Shown here: positions 17,064-25,308 of the stretch, piece by piece | Layout: every line of letters begins with the position of its first letter | Position numbering within the stretch: position 1 is the stretch's first letter | Source of the DNA: Candidatus Methanosuratincola subterraneus | GTDB lineage: Archaea > Thermoproteota > Methanomethylicia > Methanomethylicales > Methanomethylicaceae | DNA: 64,000 nt | NCBI GenBank assembly: GCA_004028775.1 | Contig: RXGA01000004.1 | Coordinates: 26,172 to 90,171 of the forward strand | Direction: 5' to 3' | Position numbers and translations under genes: made by a program | The notes under the pieces: generated by a model | Told to the model about the DNA's origin: nothing | The model's input: the letters and a program-made list of their open reading frames with translations, nothing else | The model's database searches: none

Positions 17064-19337
17064 TTGTCTTCAGAACGGCTCATGGATTCCATTTTATCGG
17101 CCCTTTCTAACGAGATACGGGCCGAGGTGCTAAAGATGATAAGCATAGCCGGTCCGCTTTCTTTCACGGAGATTATGGAACGCCTAAATATGAACCCGAA
17201 GAGCGACGCCGGAAAGTTCGGGTACCACCTCAGGACTCTTATCGACTCAGAGCTGGTCGCCTCGGACGAAGCAACAGGAAAGTACTACTTGACACTCCTC
17301 GGACAAGATGTGGCTAACTTCGTTTACGGGGTGGAGGATGCTGTAAGAAGGAAGAAAGGAGAGATGCAAGTAAGGACCTCGAGTTTGACTATAGAGCCGT
17401 TCGATAGGAAAAAGATAATCCAGGCGTTAATCAGGGAGGCAAACGTACCAAGGAAACTGGCAGAGTCGATCTCAAAAGAGGCTGAGGAGAGGCTTAAGAA
17501 ATTACAGATAAGATACTTGACGGCCGCCCTCATCAGGGAATTCGTCAACGCAATCTTGCTAGAGAAGGGCTTGGAGGAGTATAGGCATTCTTTGACCCGT
17601 CTCGGGCAGCCTGTCTATGACGTTACTCTAACCATAGAGAACGCAGCCTACAAAGGCCTATCCTCTCCAAACGAGGTCCACTCGCTTGCAGGCGATGCGG
17701 TTTACGAGGAGTACATGTTGCTTAAGGTGCTTCCAAGGACCATTGCGGATGCGCACCTCAGCGGTGCAATCCACATCAACAATGCGAACTACTGGGTTTT
17801 GCGACCTGCTGATGTACAGCATGACCTTCGCCAATTCTTAAATGGCGAGTTGCCTCCCGACGGTACGGGTCTGACCGCCCCCTCGCATTATGCGCCCAAA
17901 AGCCTGAGAGGTGCGTTGTATGCTACACTTTGCCTCATCAAGACCTCCTCTGGGCTCGTGTCCAACGCCCAGACGTTGCCCTTCTTCAACGTCTTTCTTT
18001 CCCCGTTCGTTTCAGGGATGGGCGATGATGAAATCCGTTCTGAACTAAGGGATTTTGTGTATGCTCTCAACGCGGTCATTAACGGTTCAAATGTTTCTGT
18101 AGGGGTTCAGCTAGAAACCTCTATACCTGACTTCTTGGCTAGCTTGCCCATCGATAAGGGCTCTTCTTTGAGGTATGGCGATTTTAGCGATGATTCTGTC
18201 CGTTTACTAAAGCTCTTGATGGAGGTCATGAGCGATCCAGATGGGGCGGGAAAGGTTTTCTTGAACCCTGCCCTCTTTCTAAAAATTAGCAGGAAAGCGC
18301 TTGTTACTGATTCTGGGCTTGAGTCTATCTCCAAGGCAAGCATAGTTACCAAAAAATGGGGGACTGTTTACTACATCAACCAGATCCATGAATGGCAAAC
18401 CGAAAACGCGTCATACAACGCCGATCTTTCCCGGCTGGATTCCAGCTGGAAGGACTGGGAGCTTGGAACAATACGGTGCGGCATATTGGACAACATAACG
18501 ATCAACCTCCCAAGGATTGCCTATGCCGCAAAAGGCAACGACGATAGGCTCATGGAAAGATTGAGGGAACTAGTGGAGCTATCAAAGGAAGCATTGATGA
18601 TCAAGAGGCAAGTGATCCACAACAGGATGAAGGACAAACTCCTTCCCCTTTTCCAAGAACAGCTTTCTGGGACGCCATACTATCGGGTGGACGAGTCGGC
18701 AGGGATAGTGAGCTTCATCGGTCTCCCTGAAGCTGTGCAATACCACACAGGACTCGATCCTTCTGAGAATGCTGAAGCGCTCAAACTCTCGATAAGAATT
18801 GTCGAAACAATCAGGGATTTCTGTAAGGAATCTGCACCGTCGATCCGAATCCTCCCATCATACATTACATTCGAGCCAGCCGCTCAGAGATTAACTAATC
18901 TTGACATTTCAAGCGGCTTGGTCGAGGGCAAATCTGTCCTTCCTTACACAGAGCACTCTGTGCTTCCGCTTACCAGGCCGGTTCCGCTGAAGAAGAGGCT
19001 TCAGGTTGAGGAGCTTTTCCAAAAATTGACACTTGGCGGGCACTTCTTCAATATCCGACTAGAGGAGCCATTCCCTACATCAGAGATGATCTGCAACCAC
19101 GTAAAAAGGATATCAGAGACCGCAGAAATTGGGGCCTTCGGCTTTACAAGGGACTATATGTATTGCGGCAAATGCAGCAACATTTCAGCTGGTTTTCAGG
19201 ATAGGTGCCCCCGATGTTCTCATTCTGGAGATCGCCTCCTCAAATACACGCGCGTTTACGGAAAATATCTGCCTTCAAGAAAATGGGGCAACAGTGAAAG
19301 GATGTTCGCTATGGAAACCCAGCGTTTTATGCTTTAG
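17064..19337 (+). CDS. HTH - ATP-cone - NrdD-like fusion protein
   Basis: A 757-aa protein in three parts. Residues 1-90 form an ArsR-like winged helix (DSILSALSNEIRAEVLKMI, GYHLRTLIDSELV). Residues ~95-185 are an ATP-cone (TIEPFDRKKIIQALIREANV). The rest resembles anaerobic ribonucleotide reductase NrdD, with SGAIHINNANY, VTINLPR-like ITINLPRIAY, a zinc site CGKCS...CPRCS and a C-terminal RVYGKY where NrdD carries its glycyl radical. The first active-site Cys, expected in a PFCQxWDLR-like block, appears replaced (RPADVQHDLR), and the finger-loop Cys is not evident. It may be a divergent enzyme or a nucleotide-sensing regulator. The start is TTG; no NrdG activase is nearby. Confidence 0.75.
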   Translation: MSSERLMDSILSALSNEIRAEVLKMISIAGPLSFTEIMERLNMNPKSDAGKFGYHLRTLIDSELVASDEATGKYYLTLLGQDVANFVYGVEDAVRRKKGEMQVRTSSLTIEPFDRKKIIQALIREANVPRKLAESISKEAEERLKKLQIRYLTAALIREFVNAILLEKGLEEYRHSLTRLGQPVYDVTLTIENAAYKGLSSPNEVHSLAGDAVYEEYMLLKVLPRTIADAHLSGAIHINNANYWVLRPADVQHDLRQFLNGELPPDGTGLTAPSHYAPKSLRGALYATLCLIKTSSGLVSNAQTLPFFNVFLSPFVSGMGDDEIRSELRDFVYALNAVINGSNVSVGVQLETSIPDFLASLPIDKGSSLRYGDFSDDSVRLLKLLMEVMSDPDGAGKVFLNPALFLKISRKALVTDSGLESISKASIVTKKWGTVYYINQIHEWQTENASYNADLSRLDSSWKDWELGTIRCGILDNITINLPRIAYAAKGNDDRLMERLRELVELSKEALMIKRQVIHNRMKDKLLPLFQEQLSGTPYYRVDESAGIVSFIGLPEAVQYHTGLDPSENAEALKLSIRIVETIRDFCKESAPSIRILPSYITFEPAAQRLTNLDISSGLVEGKSVLPYTEHSVLPLTRPVPLKKRLQVEELFQKLTLGGHFFNIRLEEPFPTSEMICNHVKRISETAEIGAFGFTRDYMYCGKCSNISAGFQDRCPRCSHSGDRLLKYTRVYGKYLPSRKWGNSERMFAMETQRFML

Positions 19338-19677
19338 ACGAGAGGAGCATTATGGCTTGGGCGAGATCCCCATTTGTGGACTCTAGTGCCTTCTTGGCTT
19401 CTTCAAGGGATGCACCAGTCTGAGCTGAAACAAGCTGGGCATCATCCTCTGATATCTCGACCTTTGCCCTCTCTTCAGTCTTTTCTTCGACTGCCTCCCC
19501 GACTATCTGGTATATTGTCTGCCCGCTAACTTTCATTTGCGTTACTTGGGGATCAGGAATTACCAGGTTTTTGTCTTTGAAATGAATGGTGACCTTGAGA
19601 ACTCCTGGCATTTCTTCGATCCCCATCCCCATCTTTTGCATCATTCTCCTCATTTCCCGGGGGCTCATTCGTTTCAT
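19327..19677 (-). CDS. nac: Nascent polypeptide-associated complex protein (NAC alpha)
   Basis: A 116-aa ribosome-associated chaperone. It has a Met/Arg-rich N-terminus (SPREMRRMMQKMGM), a NAC domain (KNLVIPDPQVTQMKVSGQTIYQIVG) and a C-terminal UBA-like helix bundle (DAQLVSAQTGASLEEAKKALE). Archaea encode only this homodimeric form. It is last in a minus-strand group PAN-PUA-NAC, and its stop overlaps the end of the convergent NrdD-like gene by 11 bp. Confidence 0.96.
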   Translation of the reverse strand: MKRMSPREMRRMMQKMGMGIEEMPGVLKVTIHFKDKNLVIPDPQVTQMKVSGQTIYQIVGEAVEEKTEERAKVEISEDDAQLVSAQTGASLEEAKKALESTNGDLAQAIMLLSSKA

Positions 19678-19683
19678 AGTAAA

Positions 19684-20184
19684 TCACTCGTCGCAGGTTC
19701 CTCTCCTTACATTTACGGCTATCCCTTTTTTAAAATGTTTCATCTCCTTGCCGCTCATCACAGCCTTGCCAACTGCCAATAGGTCACCTCTTGTATCGGT
19801 TATTATGACTTCTTCCCCCGCTCTTATCTTCAAATCCGCTTCCACTACGTGTTTGGCAAATAGGTTTCTTCCATTTTTGATGAACTCTGCAACTTCGTCC
19901 ATGATCATTACTCTGTGTCTTGGCGGCTGGAAGGCTTGAAGCAATCTGTTTCCTCCTGGTACACTCAAAGCAAGATAGCCGTCGGAGGGCTTTAGCGTGG
20001 CAAGATGCTCGTCATTCAGGAATATTCCTTTTATTTTTCCTGTTTTTTTAGACCTTACCACTCTTATCTCGTCTGGAAAAAGCGCTTTCCCCGCTCCTCT
20101 GCCGAATTGATAATCCGCCACTGCCCTAAGCCTGATCAGCTCTTCTGGTGTGGTTTTGTCAGAGGTAGGTGCCGCTGGGTGCAT
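19684..20184 (-). CDS. PUA-domain RNA-binding protein
   Basis: About 166 aa. The C-terminal PUA domain (FAKHVVEADLKIRAGEEVIITD...AVGKAVMSGKEMKHFKKGIAV) is typical of archaeal MCT-1/tRNA-guanine-transglycosylase-related RNA binders. The N-terminal part (residues 15-80) matches the small archaeal COG2016-type proteins that neighbour NAC. I take ATG 20184, nine bases after GAGG; ATG 20193 is also in frame. It overlaps the PAN gene's end and is followed after 6 bp by NAC, suggesting co-expression of translation and proteostasis factors. Confidence 0.85.
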   Translation of the reverse strand: MHPAAPTSDKTTPEELIRLRAVADYQFGRGAGKALFPDEIRVVRSKKTGKIKGIFLNDEHLATLKPSDGYLALSVPGGNRLLQAFQPPRHRVMIMDEVAEFIKNGRNLFAKHVVEADLKIRAGEEVIITDTRGDLLAVGKAVMSGKEMKHFKKGIAVNVRRGTCDE

Positions 20185-21346
20185 CCTTAACATCCTCTTT
20201 CCTAAGGATCTTCTTTATCGCTTTGGCGAAGTCCTCCATGGTTATATGATCTCTGCAACTTCTGATTGCAAATAGGCCTGCTTCCGTGCAAATTGCCTTT
20301 ATCGAGGCACCTGTCGCTCCTTGGGTAAGTAAGGAAAGTTGCTTTGCGTCCACCTCTTCCGAGACATTCATTCTCTTAAGGTGGATCTTGAAGATCGCCT
20401 CTCTGCCCTTTGCATCTGGCGGGGGTATCTCAATAATTCTGTCGAATCTGCCGGGTCTAAGCAATGCTGGATCGAGCAAATCAATCCTGTTTGTGGCACC
20501 TATTATTTTGACGTCCCCTCTGGGGCTAAATCCATCAAGCTCGCTAAGCAGCTGTAAAAGGGTTCTCTGCACTTCCCTTTCGCCACTGATGTTGATGTCG
20601 GCTCTTCTGCCTCCAATTGCGTCAATTTCGTCAATGAATACTATGCTTGGGGCCTTGCTCCTCGCCATCTGGAAAAGCTCGCGCACCATCCTTGCTCCTT
20701 CGCCTATATATTTCTGAACCAGCTCAGAGGCGACTACCTTTATGAACCTGGCTTTCGTTTCGCTAGCTACTGCCTTAGCCATGAGCGTCTTACCGCACCC
20801 GGGTGGACCGTGGAGCAGAACGCCTTTTGGTGGTTCTATTCCAACCTTCTCAAAAATATCGGGTTTGAGTAGAGGCAGCTCTATGAGCTCTCTAAGTTCA
20901 TTTATCTGTTCGTCAAGACCGCCGATCTCTGAGTAACTCACCTTGGGCGTTTCCAACACTTCCATCACTTGGACGTATGAGTCTAGAGTGTCTGGCAAAA
21001 CTTCAATTACCGCAAAGTTCCTTTGGCTCAAAGACACCCTCTTCCCCGGTGCCAGCTTTGAGCTGTCCACTGTCCTCATGATATTCACGACAAGTGATGG
21101 CCCAGTTGAGCTCTTTACGACTGCCCTTCCGTCTGGAAGCAAATCTGTGATATAGCCTTCTACGTAAGGCGGGACGGTCAACTTCTCTATCTCGGCCCTG
21201 AGAACTTGCACCTCTCTCTGGAGCCTTTCCCTTTCGAAGAACCAGTCCCTCTTCTCGGCCTCAAGCTCTTGGGTACGCTGCTCCAGCTTCTTTATCTGCA
21301 TCAAGAGGTACGTACTATCATCCTTGAAACTAATATTTTCAGCCAT
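20159..21346 (-). CDS. pan: Proteasome-activating nucleotidase (PAN)
   Basis: A 395-aa AAA+ unfoldase that feeds substrates to the 20S proteasome. It shows an N-terminal coiled coil (residues ~12-58), an OB-like domain (~60-130), Walker A GPPGCGKT, Walker B IVFIDEIDAIG, and the second-region GATNRIDLLDPALLRPGRFDR. Usual PANs end in a hydrophobic-Tyr-X tail that opens the 20S gate; here the tail is TYL, with Thr in the hydrophobic position. It diverges from mbf1 with a ~70-bp shared promoter region. Confidence 0.96.
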   Translation of the reverse strand: MAENISFKDDSTYLLMQIKKLEQRTQELEAEKRDWFFERERLQREVQVLRAEIEKLTVPPYVEGYITDLLPDGRAVVKSSTGPSLVVNIMRTVDSSKLAPGKRVSLSQRNFAVIEVLPDTLDSYVQVMEVLETPKVSYSEIGGLDEQINELRELIELPLLKPDIFEKVGIEPPKGVLLHGPPGCGKTLMAKAVASETKARFIKVVASELVQKYIGEGARMVRELFQMARSKAPSIVFIDEIDAIGGRRADINISGEREVQRTLLQLLSELDGFSPRGDVKIIGATNRIDLLDPALLRPGRFDRIIEIPPPDAKGREAIFKIHLKRMNVSEEVDAKQLSLLTQGATGASIKAICTEAGLFAIRSCRDHITMEDFAKAIKKILRKEDVKDAPSGTYL

Positions 21347-21415
21347 CTCACTACGCCCACTAGGGATAAATTTAGATTTACGTTCTACAGCATAAGATTC
21401 AGAACAGTGACTTTT

Positions 21416-21904
21416 ATGAATTGTGAAATATGCGGAAAGAAGATCGTTGGCTTTCCCGCCAGGGTCTCTATCGAGCAGTCGGTTTTGTTGGTATGCAAAG
21501 ACTGCTCAAAATTTGGGACAAAGATAGACCGAACGACAGCAAAGAAACTTGAGAGCGCTAGTCCTAAACCTGGCTCAAGGAAACTCGCTGTCAAGCCTCA
21601 AAAGAAAGACAGGTTCGAAGAGTTCATATTGGTTGAGAATTATGGCGAGCTTATAAGAAAAGCCAGGGAAAATGCAAAGGTTAGCCGTGAAGAGCTTGCC
21701 AAGAGGCTTGGAGAAAAAGAATCTGTGATAAGGAGGATCGAGTCAGGAGAGATGTACCCTACCGCAGAGCTCACGGTAAAACTAGAGCGCCTTCTCAAAA
21801 TTAAACTGCAGGCTGCCATTGATCGTGCAGAAACCGGCTCAACACCGCCGATCACTGGCGTTACCTTGGGAGATGTGGCCATCCTCAAGGATAGCAAATC
21901 TTGA
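21416..21904 (+). CDS. Multiprotein-bridging factor 1 (MBF1)
   Basis: A 162-aa transcription/translation cofactor: an N-terminal zinc ribbon (CEICGKK...CKDCS) and a C-terminal XRE HTH (YGELIRKARENAKVSREELAKRLGEKESVIRRIESGEMYP). I start at ATG 21416; the frame is open further upstream but homology to MBF1 begins at this Met (MNCEICGK). Archaeal MBF1 associates with the ribosome. The downstream aTrm56 gene begins 31 bp after its stop. Confidence 0.95.
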   Translation: MNCEICGKKIVGFPARVSIEQSVLLVCKDCSKFGTKIDRTTAKKLESASPKPGSRKLAVKPQKKDRFEEFILVENYGELIRKARENAKVSREELAKRLGEKESVIRRIESGEMYPTAELTVKLERLLKIKLQAAIDRAETGSTPPITGVTLGDVAILKDSKS

Positions 21905-21935
21905 TAAAAGCATCGACGATTGGGTGCTGTTTGAT

Positions 21936-22463
21936 TTGCCAAGGATTGCAGTTTTGAGACTTGGGCACAGACCATCTAGAGACAAGCGCATAACTACGCA
22001 TGTCTGCTTAGTTGCAAGGGCATTTGGTGCCGAAGGTGTTTTCATATCGGGCGTGAGGGATGAATCCATACACTCCACCATACAGAAAGTGATGGATGCT
22101 TGGGGCGGGGACTTCTGGGTAGAATTCGTCGGCAGTCCTATGAAAGTTCTAGATAAATGGAAAGCTTCGGGAGGTGTTGTTGCGCATCTCACAATGTATG
22201 GAATCCCGGTTAAACAGGTTAAGGATATGATACCATCCGATAGAGATCTGCTCGTGATTGTAGGCGGAGAGAAGGTTCCGGCTCAGTATTATGAAAAGGC
22301 AGATTTCAATGTTGCAATCGGTAACCAGCCTCATTCTGAAGTTGCTGCATTGGCAATATTCCTCGACAGGATGACCGGCGGTGCTTGGGAGGGCATGCCC
22401 TTCAAAAACGCAAGACTTCGAATCGTCCCCTCGGAAAGGGGTAAAAATGTCGAACAGTACTGA
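21936..22463 (+). CDS. tRNA (cytidine-56)-2'-O-methyltransferase aTrm56
   Basis: A SPOUT-class methyltransferase that modifies C56 in the T loop of archaeal tRNAs. It starts with the family pattern AVLRLGHRPSRDKRITTHV, followed by ARAFGAEGV and the knot region LLVIVGGEKVPAQYYEKADFNVAIGNQPHSEVAALAIFLDR. I start at TTG 21936 (175 aa), which fits family length; the frame stays open upstream inside mbf1 but without family similarity. In-frame GTG 21924-ish is an alternative. Confidence 0.9.
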   Translation: MPRIAVLRLGHRPSRDKRITTHVCLVARAFGAEGVFISGVRDESIHSTIQKVMDAWGGDFWVEFVGSPMKVLDKWKASGGVVAHLTMYGIPVKQVKDMIPSDRDLLVIVGGEKVPAQYYEKADFNVAIGNQPHSEVAALAIFLDRMTGGAWEGMPFKNARLRIVPSERGKNVEQY

Positions 22464-22536
22464 TGTAATAAGAAAGCTTTTTCAGAACATTCCTCAACAT
22501 GTAATATGCTGCACGCTGTGGTCTGGTGATCTTTGA
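22447..22536 (+). CDS. Possible 29-codon ORF bridging aTrm56 and TFE
   Basis: An ATG after GGGGTAAAA, inside the last codons of aTrm56, opens a 29-codon frame. Its TGA overlaps the TFE start as TGATG. The spacing suggests translational coupling from aTrm56 to TFE. The peptide has no recognisable similarity and may serve only to deliver ribosomes, or may be chance. Confidence 0.3.
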   Translation: MSNSTDVIRKLFQNIPQHVICCTLWSGDL

Positions 22537-23039
22537 TGGCTAATGAGGCGTTGGCAATGATTGTGAAGGAGCTGGTTGGCGATGAGGCAGTGCAGCTTAT
22601 TTTGTTATTGACGGAACAGGAAGAGACCACAGATGATGAATTGATTGCAAAAACAGGAATGAAGTTAAACAACTTGAGAAAATTGCTTTATCAGCTTTTC
22701 GAGCAGAACCTCGTATCATACAGGCGCGTCAGGGACAAGGAGGCGGGGTGGTTCAAGTATTATTGGCGGGTAAATAGGACCGGCCTCAATATTTTACTAA
22801 ACTCAAAGAAGAGGAAGGTGCTTAATAAACTGAAGGAACGCCTCCAATACGAGACGAGCAATGTATTCTTCGTGTGCCCCAAAGATGGGGTGCGTTTTTC
22901 TTTTGAGGACGCAATGGAAACAAATTTTCAATGCCCTTCATGTGGCGGGAGACTAGATAGCCTGAACAATCAGGACATAGTCTTCATTCTTAGGAAAAAG
23001 ATTGAGGAAATTGAAAACAACCTGAAAGAAGCAGAATAA
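22536..23039 (+). CDS. tfe: Transcription factor TFE (TFIIE alpha)
   Basis: About 167 aa: an N-terminal extended winged helix (residues ~1-95, with ELIAKTGMKLNNLRKLLYQLFEQNLVSYRRVRD) and a zinc ribbon CPKDG...CPSCG (~115-140), ending in an acidic coiled segment. TFE helps the RNA polymerase preinitiation complex melt the promoter. Start ATG 22536 lies seven bases after GGTG; a TTG directly before is also possible. Confidence 0.94.
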   Translation: MANEALAMIVKELVGDEAVQLILLLTEQEETTDDELIAKTGMKLNNLRKLLYQLFEQNLVSYRRVRDKEAGWFKYYWRVNRTGLNILLNSKKRKVLNKLKERLQYETSNVFFVCPKDGVRFSFEDAMETNFQCPSCGGRLDSLNNQDIVFILRKKIEEIENNLKEAE

Positions 23040-23074
23040 AGTTTTAAAGGCGTTTTCATTTTTACGGTTGCTAG

Positions 23075-23150
23075 GGGCCGATAGTCTAGCGGTTAGGATC
23101 CCGCCCTTACACGGCGGTGGTCGCCGGTTCGAATCCGGCTCGGCCCACCA
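23075..23150 (+). tRNA. tRNA-Val (anticodon TAC)
   Basis: Acceptor GGGCCGA pairs with TCGGCCC. The anticodon stem CCGCC/GGCGG encloses CTTACAC, giving TAC. T arm GCCGG-TTCGAAT-CCGGC. Discriminator A and CCA are encoded. A TTTAAAGG-type box lies upstream at about 23042. No intron. Confidence 0.95.
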
Positions 23151-23228
23151 TTTCTTTCCATCTTTTAGATTCTAAATTACAATTTTTAGCTTTTCCAAAA
23201 TGCAGTTTAAAAAGTAAAAAGATAGGTT

Positions 23229-23657
23229 TCAGAAGACCTCATATTCGGCGGCAAGATAGATGAGCGAGTCTTCCTTACGTTTCCCTTTGGACACGTTCTT
23301 TACCAAGTCGTAAGTGGTTATTATTCCCACCAGCTTGCCCCCCTCCAAAACAGGGAGGCGCCTAATCATCTTGCTTACCATGAGTTTTGCTGCATCAATT
23401 ATGTCCGCCTCCGGATCAATCGCCACCACTGGGCTGGACATTATCTCTGAAACCTTGGTCTTTGAAGGTTCGCATCCCTTCGCTACACATTTTGTAATTA
23501 TGTCCCTTTCGGTCAGGACCCCAACAATATTGCCGTTGTCAGTAATTACTAGTGATCCAACGCCCTTATCGCCGATGACTTGCGCAGCCTCCACTATTGT
23601 TTTTTCCTTATTTATAGTGACTACATCCTTGGTCATTAACTCCTTTACTTTCTTCAA
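23229..23657 (-). CDS. Two-CBS-domain protein
   Basis: A 142-aa single Bateman module: CBS1 from MKKVKELMTKDVVTINKE, with GVLTERDIITKCV, and CBS2 from VSEIMSSPVVAIDPEAD, with LVGIITTYDLVKNV. It probably binds an adenine nucleotide or SAM and regulates an unknown partner. Start TTG 23657. It is monocistronic, between tRNA-Val and the radical SAM gene. Confidence 0.87.
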   Translation of the reverse strand: MKKVKELMTKDVVTINKEKTIVEAAQVIGDKGVGSLVITDNGNIVGVLTERDIITKCVAKGCEPSKTKVSEIMSSPVVAIDPEADIIDAAKLMVSKMIRRLPVLEGGKLVGIITTYDLVKNVSKGKRKEDSLIYLAAEYEVF

Positions 23658-23701
23658 AGTTAGCCCCCATGGTTCAGTATTTTGCTTTTGTTATATTTGC
23701 T

Positions 23702-24799
23702 TTATGGGACGATCTCTGTGCTGTTGTTGAATTTGGGGTAGTCCAGCGCTTCGTACCCCATCCCTAAATCGTTCATTATAGCATATGCCTCGTTATTCAC
23801 ATTGCTGATCGCATCGATGGTATATTTTGTGACATTGCATATCTTCTTGAGCCCTCCTTCACCCCAATAGCGCTCCCGGTTCATGTACAAGCATCTTCCG
23901 CCGCAACCCCTGAGGTAGGCGCAACTTTTGCACTCTCCTACTATGCCACATCCGAGCATTTTGCGGCGCATCTCAGAATAGCTCGTCTGACCTAGTTTCC
24001 CAAGAAGCGCCCATTCGGCGTCGTAGGCGATAGGGCAGGCCCTGATCTCGCCGTTCGGCAGAATTGCAATCGCGTTCACTCCTGCTCCACAGGGCGGGTT
24101 GCACCCGCCTTCTCTAAGCCTCTTTAGTATCCCGAGAAAGGGGACAATGCCATGCACTCTCCCCCGCCTCAGCTCTTCAATCCAAAACTGCACCAGCCTG
24201 TCTATTCCAGGCTCATAGCTGTCTGAGCACCATTTGTCAAAATCGATCCATGAGTCGCTCCATCCAACATCCAGTTGCCAATGTACGTGGTCGAATAATC
24301 TAAGATTAATGAGATGCAGGACATCGCTATAGATATCAGTCCTCTCCGAGACTGCCATCCTTGCAATTAGGTCCCCTTCGTAGCCGTATTTTCTAAACGC
24401 TTTTGCGGCTTGCGTGACCTTTCGATAAGTCCCCAAGCCCCTGTATCCATCGGTAGTTTTCTCGGTCCCGTCAATCGACAAAAGGATAGCATCCATCCTC
24501 CTCCAGTAATCCCAATCAAGATTATCCCACAAAGTCCCGTTAGTCTGGATCAAGAACTTCGCTTCTATGTTGTCCATGACCTGCCTTATCACACCTGCCT
24601 GTATTAGCGGCTCCCCTCCATAGAAAGCGACAATCGGCTCGGGATCGTTTTCAATTAACTCCTTCAGCAATGACAGTTCGTAAGTAGGCATTGCAGGCAC
24701 GCGCTCCTCTGGGAAGCTGCCCCCGCAATATTTGCATCTGAGGTTGCACTTACCAGTCGTGAGCACGAAGAATAGCAACTTCCTCGCCTTTCGAATCAA
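23702..24799 (-). CDS. Radical SAM protein with SPASM-like C-terminus
   Basis: About 365 aa. The radical SAM cluster motif CNLRCKYC lies near residue 20, GGEPL near residue 65, and the C-terminal third has several cysteines (CGAG, RACPI, CKSCAYLRGCGGRC) of the kind that bind auxiliary Fe-S clusters in SPASM/peptide-modifying enzymes. It may modify a peptide or protein; a target gene is not obvious nearby. The frame is open upstream to 24895, but the conserved region starts at MIRKARKLLFFVLTTGKC, so I choose TTG 24799 with moderate certainty. It diverges from the PPC protein. Confidence 0.8.
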   Translation of the reverse strand: MIRKARKLLFFVLTTGKCNLRCKYCGGSFPEERVPAMPTYELSLLKELIENDPEPIVAFYGGEPLIQAGVIRQVMDNIEAKFLIQTNGTLWDNLDWDYWRRMDAILLSIDGTEKTTDGYRGLGTYRKVTQAAKAFRKYGYEGDLIARMAVSERTDIYSDVLHLINLRLFDHVHWQLDVGWSDSWIDFDKWCSDSYEPGIDRLVQFWIEELRRGRVHGIVPFLGILKRLREGGCNPPCGAGVNAIAILPNGEIRACPIAYDAEWALLGKLGQTSYSEMRRKMLGCGIVGECKSCAYLRGCGGRCLYMNRERYWGEGGLKKICNVTKYTIDAISNVNNEAYAIMNDLGMGYEALDYPKFNNSTEIVP

Positions 24800-24829
24800 T
24801 CCATTTTTATTCCCGATTACATAATTATT

Positions 24830-25267
24830 TTGGTGTCTGATGTGGGCATAGAAAAATACGAGTGCACTGGGGAATACATGTATAGCATACCTCACAACTC
24901 CGATCTTCTATCTTCTTTAAAGGTGGCTGCCGAGCGGCTCGGAATAGGTGCTGGCGTATTCACAGTGATTGGCGCTCTTAAGAAGGCGGTAATCCATTAT
25001 TATGTCCAAGAGAAAAAACAGTACCACAAGATCCTTCTGGAGACCCCCTTGGAGATCGCCTCAGGCATTGGAAATATCGCGATAAAGGAAGGAGAGACAA
25101 TAGTACATTGCCATGTCGTTTTAGCGGACAAAGAAGGGCGATGCTTTGGCGGGCACTTGGGAGAAGGATCGATCGTCTTTGCAGGGGAAGCCTACATCAG
25201 GGCTCTCGATCCAAAAATAATAAGAAAATATGATGAGACTACCGGTCTAAACCTTTTATCAATATAA
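24830..25267 (+). CDS. PPC (DUF296) domain protein
   Basis: A 145-aa protein with the PPC/DUF296 pattern: DLLSSLKVAAERLGIGAGVFTVIGALKKAV, then GNIAIKEGETIVHCHVVLADKEG and FGGHLGEGSIVFAGEAYI. In prokaryotes this is a stand-alone trimeric domain whose His residues (HCH, GGH) may bind metal; in plants it is joined to AT-hooks. The function in archaea is unknown. TTG start at 24830; only 30 bp separate it from the divergent radical SAM gene. Confidence 0.85.
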   Translation: MVSDVGIEKYECTGEYMYSIPHNSDLLSSLKVAAERLGIGAGVFTVIGALKKAVIHYYVQEKKQYHKILLETPLEIASGIGNIAIKEGETIVHCHVVLADKEGRCFGGHLGEGSIVFAGEAYIRALDPKIIRKYDETTGLNLLSI

Positions 25268-25308
25268 TTACAATTTTTTTATAAAAAAAGAAACCCTTTT
25301 ATCCTCTG

